Shown piece after piece: positions 15,048 through 15,793 of a DNA stretch of 15,793 bases. The notes beneath the pieces are model-generated. The model was not told the origin of the DNA. It worked only from the letters and a program-made list of their open reading frames with translations, and searched no databases. Numbering within the stretch: position 1 is the first letter of the stretch; each line of letters opens with the position of its first letter. The stretch spans positions 1 through 15,793 of the forward strand of contig CAYGVT010000040.1 of the NCBI GenBank assembly GCA_964353355.1, given 5' to 3'. This DNA is from CAYGVT01 sp964353355 (GTDB taxonomy: Archaea > Thermoplasmatota > DTKX01 > GCA-020343715). The position numbers and the translations under genes were made by a program.

Positions 15048-15686
15048 ATGACCTGTTGCGTGTGCAGGGGGAAGACGCGCCCAAACCACCGTTACTGCGA
15101 CAGATGCTATTCCTTCATCCGAGGGGACGACGACAAGCTGAAGCGCCGCGCGGCCCTAAGGGATGCCTACGACGAGGACCATGACGGTTTCCGGTGCAAA
15201 TGGTCCAACGTGCTGCTCGAGGAGAGGGACCTCGCGAGCCCGTTCCACCTCTGCTTCGATCATCTATACCCTGTAAGGACCTCCACGCTGGTCGTGAGCT
15301 CCGAGCTCTTCAACTCGATGAAGTCCCAGCTCACGCCCCAAGAGTTCCGCATCGCCATCAAGGAGCTGGCCGCTCACCGTTGCGGGAAGCAGTTCGACCG
15401 CGACATCCTCAAGTTCAGATATTGGGACCTCAAGGCACCTTCACCGGCACGGCCGTACCACCGCCTCCATCGGGAGGAACTCACAAGCGTCCATGTGGAG
15501 GCATGTGTCATCTGCATGAGCCCGCCCAGGCCAGGGTCCTATTACTGTCCTCGATGCCGTGGATTCGTGTGGATGCACCAAGGCAACCAGTGCATGCGCG
15601 TCAAGGCGCTGAAGGAGGCATGGGATGCCAAGGCGAAGTGCTTTAGATGCCACTTCTCTGAAAACCGGTCTATCCAGCATCGGTAA
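15048..15686 (+). CDS. Zinc-ribbon/HNH-like protein, copy 3, with a second partial module
   Basis: The 212-residue paralogue of 12743-13186 shares about half of its residues with that protein. It keeps the N-terminal zinc ribbon (C3, C6, C17, C20), the basic L-K-R-R-A-A-L-R-D-A-Y-D helix, F-D-H-L-Y-P-V (70-76), N89-S-M-K and A-A-H. After the Y-W-D-L-K-A-P-S-P motif shared with copy 2 it continues into a second ribbon (C153-x2-C156, C167-x2-C170) and a helix ending C-F-R-C, which repeats the order of the first module, then stops abruptly at the point where the second HNH half should begin. A CGGAGAG ribosome site lies ~8 nt before the ATG. The second module may be a true short domain or a truncation. 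Confidence 0.7.
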   Translation: MTCCVCRGKTRPNHRYCDRCYSFIRGDDDKLKRRAALRDAYDEDHDGFRCKWSNVLLEERDLASPFHLCFDHLYPVRTSTLVVSSELFNSMKSQLTPQEFRIAIKELAAHRCGKQFDRDILKFRYWDLKAPSPARPYHRLHREELTSVHVEACVICMSPPRPGSYYCPRCRGFVWMHQGNQCMRVKALKEAWDAKAKCFRCHFSENRSIQHR

Positions 15687-15793
15687 TGTCTCGCTCACCT
15701 CTTAAGAGTTTCCTTGCGTTCTCTGGAAGGCCAGCGAAGGTCAAGCTGACGTCGACATCTGGCAGTGCCTTCGCTTTCCTCTCCATCTTTCTC
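15670..15793 (-). CDS. Possible 3' end of a minus-strand gene at the right edge
   Basis: One minus frame is open from the window edge to a TAG at 15670-15672 and encodes about 40 ordinary-looking residues (A-L-P-D-V-D-V-S-L-T-F-A-G-L-P-E-N-A-R-K-L-L). It would converge with and overlap copy 3 by 17 bp. No family can be recognised from so little. Confidence 0.3.
   Translation of the reverse strand, partial: RKMERKAKALPDVDVSLTFAGLPENARKLLRGERDITDAG

Overview
The window looks like an accessory region of a GC-rich archaeal chromosome. The archaeal signs are TATA boxes at the right distance from start codons (10990-11002 and 13179-13187), one apparently leaderless gene, weak Shine-Dalgarno sites, a beta-CASP nuclease of the RNase J type, and surface-protein debris with Ig-like repeats and a C-terminal membrane anchor. 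A euryarchaeal or Thermoplasmatota-like host is my best inference; no rRNA or tRNA is present to settle it.

Left part (1-5489), a mobile-element graveyard. It opens with the 3' end of an IS1634-like transposase (1-483). This element cut the 3' end off a strikingly AT-rich gene on the minus strand (472-2295) for a defence-type protein, an Mrr-like nuclease domain fused to a NACHT NTPase. Next come a C-terminal IS5-like transposase remnant (2457-2745), the last Ig-like repeat and membrane anchor of a surface protein (2747-3061, minus), and a plus-strand gene for a small zinc-ribbon/HNH-like protein. That gene is split by a complete group II intron (3264-5327) lying antisense to it, and it has also lost its 3' end.

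Middle (5554-10958), two larger housekeeping or secreted genes that converge. They are a beta-CASP metallo-beta-lactamase nuclease (RNase J-like) on plus and a 1159-residue secreted multidomain protein on minus, with a DNRLRE-like region, a carbohydrate-binding-like module, a calcium loop and an HELGH metallopeptidase motif.

Right part (10990-15793). A regulatory region with 22-bp-spaced direct repeats precedes an intact ORF of IS630 transposase architecture in which all three DDE catalytic positions are replaced, probably a domesticated DNA-binding protein. It is followed by a second copy of the [surface-protein remnant + HNH-like gene] block. Then comes a tightly coupled two-gene operon, a C39/papain-like cysteine peptidase homologue plus a winged-helix-like partner, and then a third HNH-like paralogue with an extra C-terminal zinc ribbon. 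The fragment ends in what may be the 3' end of a minus-strand gene.

The strongest candidates for undescribed biology are the zinc-ribbon/HNH-like family (three copies in 16 kb, associated with rearrangements), the C39-like peptidase/partner operon bracketed by two of those copies, and the catalytically dead IS630-like protein with its repeat-bearing promoter.
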